DNA of 64,000 nucleotides from assembly GCF_000374865.1 (NCBI RefSeq), contig NZ_KB895454.1:1-64000 (forward strand). The letters run 5' to 3'. The notes under the pieces were generated by a model. That model did not search any database and was not told the DNA's origin. It was given only the letters and a program-made list of their open reading frames with translations. This document shows, piece by piece, positions 1 through 7,857 of this stretch. Both the position numbers and the translations under genes were made by a program. This DNA is from Arthrobacter sp. 135MFCol5.1 (GTDB lineage Bacteria > Actinomycetota > Actinomycetes > Actinomycetales > Micrococcaceae). How positions within the stretch are numbered: position 1 is the stretch's first letter; each line of letters opens with the position of its first letter.

Positions 1-269
1 ATCCTGGCGATGTCGTTGGGGTCCTCGCCGATCAGGCCCTCGGCGACCTCTTTGGCGTGGGCGTACTGTGCCGGTCCGCCGGCCCGTTTGGAGTAGCTGA
101 AGCCGATGCCCGAATGCCCGAGTTCGGTGGTGATCTCGGCGAACAGGAAGACCACCTCGGTCATGGGCTTCTGCCGGCCGGTGAAGACTTTGGCGTCGCT
201 GATGGGGACAGTGAGCGGCAGGCGTGCGGTGGACAGCTTGACGTGCCGGATCAGATCGACAGTACTCAT
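1..269 (-). CDS. Galactarate/L-talarate dehydratase-like enolase-superfamily protein (5' part only)
   Basis: Only the first ~89 residues lie in the window; the gene runs off the left edge. The peptide opens MSTVDLIRHVKLSTARLPL and contains PISDAKVFTGRQKPMTE and GIGFSYSKRAGGPAQYAHA. These are typical of the capping-domain N-terminus of mandelate racemase/muconate lactonising enzymes of the L-talarate/galactarate dehydratase group. Family members dehydrate hexarates to keto-deoxy sugar acids in the cytoplasm. The catalytic barrel residues are outside the window, so the exact substrate is open. The ATG at 269 follows an AGGAG-like ribosome site. A tandem operator lies 40-70 bp upstream, so induction by a sugar acid through a GntR-type repressor is likely. 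Confidence 0.8.
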   Translation of the reverse strand, partial: MSTVDLIRHVKLSTARLPLTVPISDAKVFTGRQKPMTEVVFLFAEITTELGHSGIGFSYSKRAGGPAQYAHAKEVAEGLIGEDPNDIAR

Positions 270-307
270 TGATACTCCTGGGAAAGGGGGCAACGTTACC
301 CCGCTCA

Positions 308-340
308 CATATAATACAAGCTGAAAACTTGTATTACAAG
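308..340. promoter_or_regulatory. Tandem GntR-type operator upstream of the dehydratase gene
   Basis: CTTGTATTACAAG at 328-340 is a perfect 6-bp inverted repeat around one central base. A second copy, CATATAATACAAG at 308-320, matches it (as its complement) at 10 of 13 positions. The centres (314 and 334) are exactly 20 bp apart, two helical turns. The two copies also create a perfect outer repeat, TAATACAAG/CTTGTATTA, at 312-336. The form is typical of GntR-family operators. The cognate regulator is not visible here and may lie beyond the left edge. Confidence 0.6.
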
Positions 341-453
341 ATGCGCCGTCACTCCAGTCCCAGGCTCTGACGATCTACTGGGTTCCACTGGGGGACCGGA
401 TCCTCCCAGGCCAGGCACCCTCGACGACACGGTGGCGAGCAGCCGAGGGGCCC

Positions 454-1518
454 CTATTTCCAGTAGGTGGAGATGCAGGCGAGGGGATCGCCCGATTTCG
501 TCTCCGCCGTGCCGTTGTAGCCGGTCAAGAGCGCCGCCTTCCGTTCGTCTGCCGAGCCGTGCGGGGCCGTTCCGCCGGGGAGTGTGTCGCCAATGGACTC
601 CAGGCCGGCAATGGCTTCTTCGTAGTCACCTGGCTCCAGCAGCCCTTCGTAATAGGCGGTGGCCATCCAATTGCCTGCGAAGCAGTCGGCTATGAGTTCA
701 ATGTTTTTTCCTTGCGGTGCGGCCGATATTGGCGATTCCGGATGCAATTTGTTGTAACCCAGCTGGATCGCATTCTGAACGTGGTGGCCGAACTCGTGGG
801 CCACAAGGATGGCGGCAGCAAAGTCACCCTTGGTCTTGCTGTTGCGTTCGAAGACGTCCCCTGTCCACATCTTCTGGAAGGTCGTGACGGGGAGAATAAT
901 TGTCCCGTCATGTTGGCTGTCGCTGTCCTTGGGGCAGTAATAAGAGTTCGGATGATCACTGGTGAGGGGCACGGTGAAGCATTTGCTCGTGGTTGTCGTA
1001 TTTGGCTCGATGAGGATGAAGTATACGGACGGTTGAGGCAGGCCAACTGAAGGGAACCACTTCGCCCATTGGTTTCCTACATCGTCCATAACGAAATTCA
1101 GGTACTGCTCCACGGTGTACGAGTAGTCGCTACCCGGGATGACCTGGCTTTGCGGAGGCGCAGCACCGAGCGGTGCATCACCCAATGGGTCGCTCTCGAT
1201 GCAATGGCCCGGGTTAAGCCTGTCGGTGCTTGAGCAACTGACAGTTACCGTGGCGGTTGGCGGTTGAGCCGTGGGGGTGACGGTTTGCCTTTGCGCTGTA
1301 GGGGTGGCGGCCGGCGTGGGAGTTTCAAATTGCGGTTGGGCCGTGATGGTCGCTGGGATCGTTGCAGAATCCGTTGTGGGAGCGGCAGAGGTTGCTGGGC
1401 CGGCGGGTGGCCCTTGGTTGGCAGGTGTGGCGGGCTGCGAACTGCAGCCGGATATGACCAGGGCAAAAAATGCGGTCATCGAGAGAAACTTTGCGATTTT
1501 GCGGGGGAGCGAATTCAT
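454..1518 (-). CDS. Lipoprotein neutral zinc metallopeptidase (YpfJ-like)
   Basis: A 354-residue predicted lipoprotein. The start at 1518 is chosen because GGAGG lies just upstream and because it places a clean signal peptide with lipobox VISGC (Cys25) at the N-terminus; the frame stays open to 1635 but that extension has no such features. Residues ~30-95 are Pro/Thr-rich linker. The C-terminal half has HEFGHH (241-246) and the downstream ELIADCFAG, the zinc and third-ligand motifs of the putative neutral zinc metallopeptidase family. It probably acts on the outer face of the membrane. Substrate unknown. It is transcribed alone. Confidence 0.85.
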   Translation of the reverse strand: MNSLPRKIAKFLSMTAFFALVISGCSSQPATPANQGPPAGPATSAAPTTDSATIPATITAQPQFETPTPAATPTAQRQTVTPTAQPPTATVTVSCSSTDRLNPGHCIESDPLGDAPLGAAPPQSQVIPGSDYSYTVEQYLNFVMDDVGNQWAKWFPSVGLPQPSVYFILIEPNTTTTSKCFTVPLTSDHPNSYYCPKDSDSQHDGTIILPVTTFQKMWTGDVFERNSKTKGDFAAAILVAHEFGHHVQNAIQLGYNKLHPESPISAAPQGKNIELIADCFAGNWMATAYYEGLLEPGDYEEAIAGLESIGDTLPGGTAPHGSADERKAALLTGYNGTAETKSGDPLACISTYWK

Positions 1519-1978
1519 TGTTGCCTCCTGGCAATTAATGACGAGCTGAATTCGGTGGGGAGCCCCTGCACTCCCTGCAGCGGGTGGGAAAACCTGGATA
1601 TTGGGGCCATGACAGGCCGCGTTTGGGTCCGCCAATTCTAAGGATCATTTAGCGCGTATAGCTATTGTCCTGCCTCCCTAATCTGTTTTGGGGGAGCTAA
1701 CTGGAGATCTCCGTACAATTCCGGGTTTGACACGCGGGCGGAGTCCTGACAGGCGCCGATACCTACAACAGCCCTGTCTCGAAGCATCAGCCCATCGGGA
1801 ATGAACACCGCCTGGCGCTTCTCGGGCACGCCGAAGACGGCCGTCTCTCCAGGGCGCCGTCGGCGGTGGCATCCGAGGGAGGGTTCACCACTTGGCCGGC
1901 GCGGTGGTAACCGTGATGAAATAACGGCATCCGCGCCGGCGTTTCTTCAATGAGTGGGAGTACGGCCAGGAGGCGCCA
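1519..1978. other. Gene-free stretch
   Basis: This 460-base stretch separates the divergent peptidase and FMN reductase genes. I see no reading frame with coding character. A TTGACA hexamer occurs on the + strand at 1727-1732 without a convincing -10 box. The right end carries the AGGAGG ribosome site of the reductase. It presumably holds both promoters. Confidence 0.4.
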
Positions 1979-2563
1979 ATGACCAGGATCCAGGTCATCA
2001 TGGGAACAACCAGGACGGGCCGCTTCAGCGAACGTGTCGCCCCTTGGGTGCAGCAGCGGCTGCGGGAGCACGGGTTGGACGTGGAACTGCTGGATCTCCG
2101 CGACTATCCGCTGCCGTTCTTCGACCAAAAACCGCCGTCCGTCACCGGGCGTGACTACCCAACCGAGGCAATCGCGGCGCTGGGCCGCAAACTTGATGAA
2201 GCGGACGGGTTCGTCATCATGAGTGGTGAATACAACCACGGCTACCCCGCAGTGTTGAAGAACGCCATCGATCACACCTTCATCGAGTGGCAGCGCAAAC
2301 CTGTTGGCTTCGTCGGCTGGGGCGGCGTAGGGGGAGCCCGGGTGATCGAACAACTCCGACTGGTGGCCGTGGAACTTGACATGGCAGCCATCCGCCAGGC
2401 CGTGCACATCCTGCCTGACGTCATACGCCCGGCACTGAAATCCAAAGACCCTGCTGACTTCAGCGTCTTCGAGCCTATCGAGCCCCGGCTCAAAGCTCTC
2501 GCCGAAGGGCTCAAGTGGTGGGCCGAAACCCTCGCCAAAGGCCGCGCCATCGACTACGAATGA
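1979..2563 (+). CDS. NAD(P)H-dependent FMN reductase, flavodoxin-like fold
   Basis: A 194-residue cytoplasmic protein. The N-terminus MTRIQVIMGTTRTGRFSERV gives the phosphate-binding loop of the NADPH-dependent FMN reductase family, and SGEYNHGYPAVLKNAID is the conserved flavin-binding segment near residue 80. Such enzymes reduce FMN, quinones, azo dyes or chromate with NAD(P)H. Length matches the family. The ATG follows AGGAGGCGCCA. It is apparently monocistronic; physiological acceptor unknown. Confidence 0.9.
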   Translation: MTRIQVIMGTTRTGRFSERVAPWVQQRLREHGLDVELLDLRDYPLPFFDQKPPSVTGRDYPTEAIAALGRKLDEADGFVIMSGEYNHGYPAVLKNAIDHTFIEWQRKPVGFVGWGGVGGARVIEQLRLVAVELDMAAIRQAVHILPDVIRPALKSKDPADFSVFEPIEPRLKALAEGLKWWAETLAKGRAIDYE

Positions 2564-2684
2564 CGGGCTTGCCGCACCCGTGACACGGGTCGTCGTCGGT
2601 GACGACGACATGCCTGGGCACCAGAACCGCCGCCTTCGAGACCGCCTGGTTAAAGCGCAAACCCCGCATGTCTACCTACCGGGT

Positions 2685-2885
2685 TTATTTGCCGCGTTCT
2701 GTGAACTCATCATCGAGTTCGTAGTGGCGGAATTCCGTTTCGGGATCCGATTCGCCCGTAGTGACGATTTCATGATCGAGCTGTCGCTGGATCCTGCTGT
2801 CCAGTACCTGAACATCGTTATCGGTCATCACTTCCAGATCCTCCGGGAAGTCGTCGTCCGGGGTGAGGCGCAGCTTGTCCGTCAT
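2685..2885 (-). CDS. Small acidic hypothetical protein
   Basis: A 66-residue strongly acidic peptide starting MTDKLRLTPDDDFPEDLEV, with many Asp/Glu and no membrane segment. I do not recognise a family. The support for coding is the low-bias, soluble composition, an ATG preceded by GAAGGA at slightly long spacing, and the absence of any better frame on either strand. It lies alone between the FMN reductase and VOC genes. Confidence 0.6.
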   Translation of the reverse strand: MTDKLRLTPDDDFPEDLEVMTDNDVQVLDSRIQRQLDHEIVTTGESDPETEFRHYELDDEFTERGK

Positions 2886-3067
2886 CTCTTGGCCATCCTT
2901 CAGGTACTGTCCCGATTAATCGTGTGTGGATCAGTGTACTGGGGCCTGGCCGCAGGGCGCGCGGGTGTCCAGAGCGTCTCGACCCACCGGCCTGCGGTGG
3001 AACTCCCGGACCGACATCCGCGGCGTCGATCTGCTGACGACGAGGCGAGGTCACAGGTGTGCGTGCT

Positions 3068-3469
3068 TCAGGGTGCCGTCTCATAGCCGATGAGCCAGTG
3101 GAGCCCGTGGCGGTCGATGACCTGGCCGTCCGCCGCGCCCCATGGCTTCGGGCCAAGGGGATCGACCACCCTGCCGCCCAAGGCGAGCTTGTCGAACCAC
3201 TGGTGAAGAACGGCAGGTACGGCGGTTCCCAGCAGCGAGAGCATCAGCCCCTCAGATTGGACAGCATTCTCGCCGGTGGCCGCGTCCGCCCCGGCCACGG
3301 CGACCGGGCCTGAGAGGACGCCGTGGGCTATGGCATCCGGTGGTCCGTCATTCCGGCTGAACTCCCGGTACGTGAACAAGGAGAGTTCGCCGCCGAAAAC
3401 GTCCGCGTAGAAACCAAGTGCTTCACGCGCCGTGCCGGGGAACATGACATAGATTTGCGGCGCCGTCAT
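3068..3469 (-). CDS. VOC family protein (PhnB/glyoxalase-like)
   Basis: A 133-residue protein beginning MTAPQIYVMFPGTAREALGF, with FYADVFGGELSLFTY and the C-terminal DRHGLHWLIGYE. This is the layout of the PhnB/3-demethylubiquinone-9 methyltransferase-like branch of the vicinal oxygen chelate superfamily. Function in this branch is generally unknown. A paralogue with the same architecture lies at 61063-61494. The ATG at 3469 is preceded at close range by a TACGCT -10-like hexamer and no ribosome site, suggesting a leaderless transcript. Confidence 0.85.
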   Translation of the reverse strand: MTAPQIYVMFPGTAREALGFYADVFGGELSLFTYREFSRNDGPPDAIAHGVLSGPVAVAGADAATGENAVQSEGLMLSLLGTAVPAVLHQWFDKLALGGRVVDPLGPKPWGAADGQVIDRHGLHWLIGYETAP

Positions 3470-3642
3470 GGCCCACAGCGTACACGGCGTTTCTTGCCCA
3501 GGGGAGCGAGAACACGGTGTCTGGGCGGATGTTGCCGGGGGACCGCGGGTCCGACGAGTGTGGCAGGCACCACGGGCGCCGTTGCGCGCGGCAGCGGTGG
3601 TTCGAAGCTAGCGTGGAATGACCCCCAGCGATCCAGAGGACC

Positions 3643-4365
3643 ATGAAAACCGCCCTTCTGCCTTCCAAAGCCCTAACGGCCGCCGTTGTCTTGCTGCTGG
3701 GTGGGTCATTAGCAGGATGTGACGCCACAGCCCACGCCTTCGACGACGGCCAGCCTGGCCCAGGCATCGCTTCAGGAGCAACTGGGCATGCCGAAGCTTC
3801 CGTTGACGCCGCGAGAGCTCTCGCCCAACTGGAAACCATCCAAGTAAAAGGTCGGGCGCCCAAGACCGGCTATACCCGCGATGAGTTCGGGCCGGCGTGG
3901 GCGGACGTCGACCACAACGGTTGTGATACCCGCAATGACATTCTTGGGCGTGATCTCCTGGACAAGACTTTCAAGCCCGGCACCAATGGCTGTGTCGTTG
4001 CCAGCGGCACCTTGGCCGACAAGTACACCGGCACGAGGATCGGCTTCGTCCGCGGCCAGGACACGAGTTCCAGGGTCCAGATCGACCATATCGTTCCACT
4101 CAGTGATGCATGGCAGAAAGGTGCACAGCAGCTCAGTGAAGAGCGGCGCAAGGAATTCGCCAACGACCCGCTTAACCTCATGGCTGCGGACGGACCGACC
4201 AACGCCGCCAAGGGTGACAGCGACGCGGCAACGTGGCTGCCGCCGAACAAAGCCTTCCGTTGCGACTACGTCGCCCGCCAGACTACCGTCAAGGCCAAGT
4301 ACAGCCTCTGGGTCACTCCGGCCGAGCATGATTCCATCGCCCGCACCCTTAAGGGCTGCAATTAG
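3643..4365 (+). CDS. Secreted HNH endonuclease family lipoprotein (DUF1524)
   Basis: A 240-residue protein with an N-terminal signal sequence ending in a lipobox (SLAGC, near residue 26). The C-terminal half carries VQIDHIVPLSDAW, then NDPLNLMAADGPTNAAKGDSDAATW: the His/Asn-metal motif of DUF1524-type HNH nucleases, a group often seen as exported actinobacterial proteins. Expected role: degradation of extracellular DNA, as a nutrient source or surface defence. The ATG follows GAGGA at short spacing. Monocistronic. Confidence 0.85.
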   Translation: MKTALLPSKALTAAVVLLLGGSLAGCDATAHAFDDGQPGPGIASGATGHAEASVDAARALAQLETIQVKGRAPKTGYTRDEFGPAWADVDHNGCDTRNDILGRDLLDKTFKPGTNGCVVASGTLADKYTGTRIGFVRGQDTSSRVQIDHIVPLSDAWQKGAQQLSEERRKEFANDPLNLMAADGPTNAAKGDSDAATWLPPNKAFRCDYVARQTTVKAKYSLWVTPAEHDSIARTLKGCN

Positions 4366-4438
4366 AGGAGGTGCCTGCGTCGCCCGTCCTCTGATTCCTG
4401 GTTAGAGCCCGCATATGAGCTGCGAACGCCCAATGGAA

Positions 4439-4463
4439 AGTAGTTGCCAATTTGGAAACTACT
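4439..4463. promoter_or_regulatory. Palindromic operator overlapping the promoter of the 4504-5252 pair
   Basis: AGTAGTTGCCAA (4439-4450), one central base, then TTGGAAACTACT (4452-4463): an inverted repeat with 11 of 12 positions paired. A -35-like TTGCCA (4444-4449) and, after 17 bp, TTAGAT (4467-4472) can be drawn through it. A bound repressor would cover the promoter. The HTH protein encoded at 4944-5252 is the obvious candidate, making this an autoregulated operon (inference). Confidence 0.6.
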
Positions 4464-4503
4464 TGTTTAGATGGACAGACATTCAACTGAGCGAGGAGTT
4501 TCC

Positions 4504-4947
4504 GTGACAAACCATCCAACCCCGGAGCAAGCCCGTGAGCAGCTCTCTGCCGTCCAGGCCCGCAGCATCACCTCAGAGCGGGACCGTTCGGTCCACGCCC
4601 TGGCAACGGCTGTGTTCGGTGCTACCACGGCCTTTTACATGGCGAGTCAGAATATCCTCGCCGGCGGCATGGCCCATGCCGTGAAGACCGTTGCCTTCAT
4701 TGCCTTGTGGCTGCTCGTTGCCTGGTGGATCGAACGGGCAGCGAAAACGGTCCCTCGAAGGGCGAGGTTGTGGTCAAGGACAGGCATTGCAGGATCCTTC
4801 GTCCTGTCCTTGATCGCCGTTCTGCCCTGGCTCAACCATGCGTCCCAATCCGCCGACAACACGTGGCCCATGGTCGCTCTGGGCGCCGTCCTCGCCGCCG
4901 CCCCAGCCTTGGCGGCCGCTGCAGCTATCCGTTGGATCTCCAGGTGA
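4504..4947 (+). CDS. Small four-helix membrane protein
   Basis: A 147-residue predicted membrane protein. GTG at 4504 is chosen over ATG 4471 because GAGGAG lies just upstream and because 4471 falls in the putative -10 box. Residues 1-30 are hydrophilic; four hydrophobic segments follow, around TAVFGATTAFYM, VAFIALWLLVAWW, IAGSFVLSLIAVL and MVALGAVLAAAPAL. No family recognised. Its stop overlaps the start of the winged-helix regulator by four bases (GTGA), so the two are co-translated. This pairing is common in actinobacteria, where such membrane proteins are of unknown function. Confidence 0.75.
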   Translation: MTNHPTPEQAREQLSAVQARSITSERDRSVHALATAVFGATTAFYMASQNILAGGMAHAVKTVAFIALWLLVAWWIERAAKTVPRRARLWSRTGIAGSFVLSLIAVLPWLNHASQSADNTWPMVALGAVLAAAPALAAAAAIRWISR

Positions 4948-5252
4948 GCAGTGCCGGCCAGCATGCCCGGCACAGGCTGGATGAGCACATTCACGCACCC
5001 GTCCGGTTCAGTATCGTTGCCGCCTTGGCGCAGGTCGACGAAGCCGAGTTCGCCCACGTCCGCGACACGATCGAGGTGACGGCCCCGGTGCTCTCCAAGC
5101 AGGCTGCCCAACTCGAAGCTGTCGGCTACATCAAAATCCGAAAAGGCTACGTCGGAAAACGCCCGCGGACCTGGCTCTCCCTCACGCCTGCCGGGCGGAC
5201 TGCCTACCAGCACCACCTCGAAGCGCTCCGGTCCATCGCCGCCGGACTGTAG
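4944..5252 (+). CDS. Winged-helix transcriptional regulator (HTH_34 type)
   Basis: A 102-residue protein starting GTG at 4944 inside the stop of the preceding membrane-protein gene. HAPVRFSIVAALAQVDEAEF is the first helix pair, VTAPVLSKQAAQLEAVGYI the recognition helix region, and RKGYVGKRPRTWLSLTPAGR the wing. This is the small stand-alone winged-helix domain of the MarR-like HTH_34 family. It probably represses its own operon through the palindrome at 4439-4463. No ligand-binding domain is present. Confidence 0.85.
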   Translation: MSSAGQHARHRLDEHIHAPVRFSIVAALAQVDEAEFAHVRDTIEVTAPVLSKQAAQLEAVGYIKIRKGYVGKRPRTWLSLTPAGRTAYQHHLEALRSIAAGL

Positions 5253-5420
5253 GGGCCCCTGCCTGGTACGCGACAGTGCGGGACGGTCAAGCAGGCACCG
5301 GAGAATCGAACGCCGAGGCCAACCGGCCGCCGGCCCCCCAAACGAATGAGTGTGTGGAGTGGCCGGCTGCGCGCGTCTGCCACGGAGCTAACCAGCACGG
5401 CGGACGTGGCAGGCCGGGTG

Positions 5421-6806
5421 TCAGCGGGGGTTTTCGATCGAAACAGTCTCCTGGTGTTCAGGAACGCGGACTTTCCAGCCAAGTTGACGCTTGATTCGGA
5501 CACGGAGAGCGTCAGCGGCGTCCGGCTCCCCGTGCGTGATGTAGGTCATGTCTGGTGCCTGCGGGGCTGCCTGCATCCATTGGAGCAATTCATTGGAGTC
5601 CGCGTGCGCGGAGAGGCCTTCCATCTGGATGACTTCTGCTTCGATGTGGACATCCTGCCCGTAGATGCGGAGGTGTTTTCCACCTGCGGCGAGTGCTGCG
5701 CCGCGCGTGCCTCCGGCCTGGTATCCGCTAAGGATGATGGCATTGCGCTTGTCTGGGCCGTAGGCAGCGAGGTGGTGCAGGATCCGGCCGCCCGTGAGCA
5801 TGCCGCTGGCGGAGATGATGATCATGGGTCCGCCGCGGAGGTTGAGCAGTTTCGATTCGTCCGCGCTGCGGATGGGCTTCGCGACCCTGTACATGGCTTC
5901 AAAGTCGTGCTGTGCCAGCCTGTGTTCCTCGCGGTGGCGCTGATACATACCGGAGGCGTCGATCGCCATCGGGCTGTTGAGGTATATGGGGATGGCGGGA
6001 ATCGCATGCCGGGCCAGGAGGCGGGAGAGGTACAGCAGGACGGTCTCGGCCCGGCCGACGGCGAACGCGGCGACCATGATGACTCCATGTCGCTTGGCCA
6101 CGCGGCTGATGATTTCGCCGAGTTCAGCTTCCGGGTTTCCTCCTGGGTGTGTCCGATTGCCGTACGTGGATTCCGTGACAAGGACGTTAGTGGTCCCAAG
6201 GTCTCGAGGCGGGTACATCAGGGGGTCGTTCCTGCGTCCCAGATCGCCGGTGAAATGCACGGTGTGGCCTGCGAGTGCGAGGTGTACCTGTGCTGCCCCA
6301 AGGATATGCCCGGCCGGAAGGAATGTTGCCTCGATGCCCCCTGGCAGCAGGAAAGGGGAGTCGAAGGTCCGGGTTTGAAAACTGTCCAGCGACCGGACGG
6401 CGTCTTCAGCGGTATAGAGGGGCATGGGCGGATGGTGCGTTGACGATTCGGTGCGGTCCGCATACCGGGCCTCCTCCTCCTGGAGATAACCGCTGTCCGG
6501 GAGCAGGAGGGAACACAGTTCCGCGGTACCGGGTGTCGAGTAAACAGGACCGCGAAAACCATCGCGTACCAAGGCGGGGATGTACCCGCTGTGATCCAAA
6601 TGGGCATGGGTGAGGACCACCGCATCGACACTCGCCGGGCTGACCAGCAACGGAGTGCGGTTTCGATCACGGAGGACCTTATAGCCTTGGAAAAGTCCGC
6701 ACTCAACAAGGATCCGGTGATTTTCCGAACGGACCAAGTATCGGGAACCTGTCACCGTGTCCGTAGCGCCCAGGAACTGCAGCGCTGGTGGATGTTGCCC
6801 GCTCAT
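5421..6806 (-). CDS. Beta-CASP metallo-beta-lactamase-fold ribonuclease
   Basis: A 461-residue protein with the metallo-beta-lactamase fold and an RNA-specificity insert. It shows THAHLDHSG (motif 2, zinc ligands, near residue 65), FTGDLG (motif 4), SASGMLTGG in the beta-CASP part, and GLSAHADSNELLQW (motif C) near the C-terminus. It resembles CPSF73-like bacterial proteins rather than RNase J, being shorter. Expected activity: zinc-dependent endo- or exoribonuclease in the cytoplasm. AGGAGC precedes the ATG. Monocistronic. Confidence 0.9.
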   Translation of the reverse strand: MSGQHPPALQFLGATDTVTGSRYLVRSENHRILVECGLFQGYKVLRDRNRTPLLVSPASVDAVVLTHAHLDHSGYIPALVRDGFRGPVYSTPGTAELCSLLLPDSGYLQEEEARYADRTESSTHHPPMPLYTAEDAVRSLDSFQTRTFDSPFLLPGGIEATFLPAGHILGAAQVHLALAGHTVHFTGDLGRRNDPLMYPPRDLGTTNVLVTESTYGNRTHPGGNPEAELGEIISRVAKRHGVIMVAAFAVGRAETVLLYLSRLLARHAIPAIPIYLNSPMAIDASGMYQRHREEHRLAQHDFEAMYRVAKPIRSADESKLLNLRGGPMIIISASGMLTGGRILHHLAAYGPDKRNAIILSGYQAGGTRGAALAAGGKHLRIYGQDVHIEAEVIQMEGLSAHADSNELLQWMQAAPQAPDMTYITHGEPDAADALRVRIKRQLGWKVRVPEHQETVSIENPR

Positions 6807-6983
6807 ACGTGCTCCTGATCCGCCTGGCTGGGTGACTCAACCCTGCGCTCGACTCGTTGGCCGTAAAGGGCCACGCAGGGCCCGCCGTCCTTTCAGTAGA
6901 TACCTGACCTGTGGGCGCCGACAGGGCCTAACGCCCCTGCCTCCGGGGAGGGAATCCTGGGTTCATGCCTGTACTCCGGATCC

Positions 6984-7700
6984 CTATCCCAAAATTGCGT
7001 CCATTTCCCGGCCCGCGATGTCCACGATGCGTTGCATGGCCGCATGTGCCGCCGCGGGTTCGCTGGCGACAACGGCCCGTGCGACTTCGAGGTGCAGGCG
7101 CAGCGGCTCTGGTTCGGGCCGGTCGGGCATCAGCCCGTGGTGGGTCCGGCCGGTCAGGACCTCTCCGATCGCCGATTCCAGGTTGAGCAGCATCTCGTTG
7201 CCGGACGCTTTGAGGATCAACGCGTGGAATTGGATGTCCAGGGGAAGAAAGGCTTCGAGGTCGCCGGCTTCGGCCGTGACTTCAAGTCCTGCCGCGAGTT
7301 CAAGCAGCAGGCGGCCGTCCTCCGCCGCTATCCGCGTGGCAGCGAGTTTTGCGGCCAGCGGTTCGACGGCGGAGCGGAGCTCAGTCAGTGACCGAAGCTG
7401 GGCTGCCCTGCCTGAACCATTCAGCCGCCACCTGACCACGAGCGGATCGAAAACGTTCCATTCGGATTGGGGGCGGATGGATACGCCCACGCTGCGGCGG
7501 GAGGTCACCATTCCCAGCGTTTCCAGGACGCGCAGGCCTTCGCGGAGCACGGATCGCGTGACGTCGTACTGCTGCTCCATGTCTTCGGAGCGGAGCACCA
7601 GTCCGGTGGCCAGCTTGCCGGACGTAATGTCACTCCCGAGCCGCTCGACGATCGCAGAATGCCTGCTGACGTGCCGGGCGGTCCCTGGTTGATCAGTCAT
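6984..7700 (-). CDS. gntR: GntR-family (FCD) transcriptional repressor of the gluconate genes
   Basis: A 238-residue regulator. Start ATG 7700 (MTDQPGTARHVSRH) is preferred to 7763 because a purine-rich AAGGGGG site precedes it and the operator at 7763-7775 would otherwise overlap the coding sequence. Residues ~15-80 form the winged helix (SEDMEQQYDVTRSVLREGL RVLETLGMV in two parts); residues ~90-230 form an all-helical FCD effector domain with the D/H metal-type positions (LDIQFHALIL, HLEVARAV). It is divergent from gntP-gntK and likely represses both directions, released by gluconate or its phosphate. Confidence 0.88.
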   Translation of the reverse strand: MTDQPGTARHVSRHSAIVERLGSDITSGKLATGLVLRSEDMEQQYDVTRSVLREGLRVLETLGMVTSRRSVGVSIRPQSEWNVFDPLVVRWRLNGSGRAAQLRSLTELRSAVEPLAAKLAATRIAAEDGRLLLELAAGLEVTAEAGDLEAFLPLDIQFHALILKASGNEMLLNLESAIGEVLTGRTHHGLMPDRPEPEPLRLHLEVARAVVASEPAAAHAAMQRIVDIAGREMDAILG

Positions 7701-7762
7701 CGCAGCGTCCCCCTTTGGGCCGGAGGCGCACGTCAATTTGCTGGCAGCGCCGCCGGGTTCCA

Positions 7763-7775
7763 TAAATCGTATTTA
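7763..7775. promoter_or_regulatory. Candidate GntR operator in the gntR-gntP divergent region
   Basis: TAAAT-CGT-ATTTA is a perfect 5-bp inverted repeat, an AT-rich island in GC-rich DNA. It lies 62 bp upstream of gntR and about 82 bp upstream of gntP. Position and form fit a site for the divergently encoded FCD regulator; this is inference. Confidence 0.55.
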
Positions 7776-7857
7776 GTGTGTACGGTGATCCACAGCATAT
7801 TTGGCGGTCCGGTCAAAAACAAACAGATCCCGGTTCCGCCCCAACCCAAGGAAACCC

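Noticed and set aside
5290-5330. AATCGAAC element resembling a tRNA T-arm
   Set aside because: Four of five T-stem pairs form, but no acceptor or anticodon stem exists at the required distance.
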